A stretch of 64,000 nt of DNA. Source: Heterocephalus glaber. Its lineage: Eukaryota > Chordata > Mammalia > Rodentia > Bathyergidae. Made by a program: the position numbers and the translations under genes. The notes beneath the pieces are model-generated. The model did no database searches and was not told the origin of the DNA. It saw only the letters and a list, made by a program, of their open reading frames with translations. The stretch covers positions 1,748,113 to 1,812,112 of the forward strand of contig NW_004624743.1 of the NCBI RefSeq assembly GCF_000247695.1, given 5' to 3'. Of the stretch, positions 62,510 to 64,000 are shown piece by piece. Numbering within the stretch: the first letter of the stretch is position 1; every line of letters starts with the position of its first letter.

Positions 62510-64000
62510 CGATTTTATTTTCAAGCCCTCTCCTCTCCCTAGGTACAAAACCTTTGTTTCCATTTTTTCCTTCTATTTTCACTTTCTTCTTGTCCCTTCC
62601 TTCCTCCCTCCTCCCTCATTCCCCTTCCCATCTGAACACTTTCTTCCCACTTCCCAATATCTATCATACATCTCAGTCCTTAGTTCCATATTCAGTTTCT
62701 CACACCAGAGAAACAATGTGGTATTTACATGTGTGTCTGATTTATTTCACTTACGAGTATGGTCTCAAGGCCCATTCAGCTATAAATGTCTGAACCTCAT
62801 CCTTCTTTATGGCAGAATAGTACTCTATTGTATAAAAAAACCCATATCTTCTTTATCCACTCATCAGTTGATGGGCATTTGAGCTGTTTCCAAGATTTAG
62901 CTATTACAAACTGTGTTGCTATAAATATTGATGTGCTTATGTCACTGTGGTATGATGCTTTTAATTCTTTTGGGAAGATATCAAGAAGAGGTATAGCTGA
63001 GTCAAATGGGACCTCTAGTCCTAGTTCTTTGAGGTATCTCCATACTGATTTCCACAGTGGTTGCACCAGTCTACACTCCCACCAACAATGGAGAAGGGTT
63101 CCTCTTTCCCCACAGCCCCGCCAGCATTTGTTATTGGTTGATTTCTTGATAGCAGCCATTCTTTCTGGAGTGAGATGGAATCTCAGCATTGTTTTAATTT
63201 GCATCCCTCGACTGACCAAAGATGTTGAACATTTGTCATGTATTTATTTGCCATTTCTAATTCTTTATTGGAGAAATGTCTTTCATTTCAGATGCCCATT
63301 TTTGTAATGGGTATTTAAATTTGGGAGGTCTAATTTTTTAAAGTTCTTTATATATTCTAGATAATTGTCCTTTATCTGAATAGCTGGTAAAAAATTTTTC
63401 CCACTCTGTGGGTTGTGTCTTCACTCTGTTGGTGGTTTCTCTTGCTGTGCAAAAGCTTTTTAATAAGATGAGATCCCAAGTGTTGATTCTTTGTAGTATT
63501 TCCTGTGCAGACTGGGTTTTGTTCACGAAGTCTTTCCCTACTCCTATGTCCTCAAGTATTCTACCTATTCTATCTTCCAGAAGATTTAGTGTTTTTGTTT
63601 CAATATTTAGATGTTTGATCCATTTTGATTTGAGTTTAGTGAATGGTGAAAGATATGGGTCTAGTTTCAATCTTCAGCATGTGGAAAGCCAGTTTTTCCA
63701 TTTATTTAAGAGCCTATCTTTCTGCCAGTGAAGGTTTTTGGCTCCTTTGTCAAAGATAAGGTGGCTGAGGGTGTTTGGAGTTGTTTCTGCATCCTCTAGT
63801 CTATTCCATTTATCCTCAGGTCTGCTTTTTGGCCATTACCATGCTGTTTTTATCACAGTAGCTTTGTAGTATAATTTCAGGTCAGGTATTGTCATAGCCC
63901 CTGCCTTGCCTTTGTTGCCCAGAACTGCCTTTGCTATTCTCCATCTCTTCTGGTTTCAAATGAATTTTAGGATTGTTTTTCCTAATTCTGTGAGATATTC
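62510..64000 (-). mobile_element. L1 LINE, 3' part, running off the window
   Basis: The minus-strand frames at 63338-63670 and 62797-63219 are ORF2 pieces. The second holds [20 protein letters not shown], the Cys-rich C-terminal motif, and [12 protein letters not shown]. Stops separate the two frames (63220-63337), so the copy is dead. It is the best preserved L1 here. Confidence 0.95.

Larger units (their letters stand above)
60539..64000 (+). other. CKMT2 last intron (3' side open)
   Basis: Two antisense L1 copies and an ID remnant fill most of it. 60.55-61.24 kb and 62.05-62.5 kb are unassigned. The final coding exon was looked for and not found. Confidence 0.75.

Noticed and set aside
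62797..63670. Two long minus-strand frames considered as genes
   Set aside because: They are pieces of L1 ORF2, separated by stop codons.
60539..64000. Search for the last CKMT2 coding exon
   Set aside because: No frame beginning with the expected C-terminal residues after an AG was found. The space is mostly L1.

Overview
The window is vertebrate nuclear DNA, from a mammal and almost certainly a non-murid rodent. It holds split coding exons with GT/AG borders, L1, L2 and MIR remnants, MaLR-type LTRs, and rodent-specific ID and B1 SINEs, including B1-ID dimers. Mouse/rat B2 elements are not apparent. The exact species cannot be read from the sequence. B1-ID dimers and the ID variant point to a squirrel-, beaver- or hystricomorph-type rodent. 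A run of about 1 kb of N (47728-48724) marks a draft assembly.

Two plus-strand genes lie head to tail. The first, about 8.1-42.35 kb, is the 3' part of RASGRF2, a Ras/Rac guanine-nucleotide exchange factor. Ten coding exons join in frame to give about 341 C-terminal residues: a helical segment, the whole CDC25 catalytic domain and the natural C-terminus. A 3' UTR of about 3.4 kb follows, ending at an AATAAA. The second, 52.2-60.5 kb and running off the window, is CKMT2, the sarcomeric mitochondrial creatine kinase. Eight coding exons give 380 residues from the initiator Met through the catalytic Cys. Only the last coding exon (about 39 residues in relatives) is missing. The RASGRF2-CKMT2 order and orientation match the conserved mammalian locus (human 5q14).

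Layout: 1-8107 is a RASGRF2 intron with old L1, L2, MIR and ID copies. 8108-38900 holds RASGRF2 coding exons in repeat-rich introns. 38901-42352 is the RASGRF2 3' UTR, with a MIR inside. 42.36-52.2 kb is the short intergenic stretch plus the presumed CKMT2 5' region, with a candidate muscle promoter (E-box plus MEF2-like box) near 42.82 kb. 52.2-60.5 kb holds CKMT2 exons in GC-rich sequence. 60.5-64 kb is intron filled by L1 in antisense orientation.

The most unusual structure outside the genes is a family of mariner-derived elements. Four copies share a foldback architecture: the 3' end of a dead transposase frame is present on both arms in inverted orientation around the same kind of spacer. 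I found no bacterial-type system, CRISPR array, tRNA or rRNA gene, and no further protein-coding gene.
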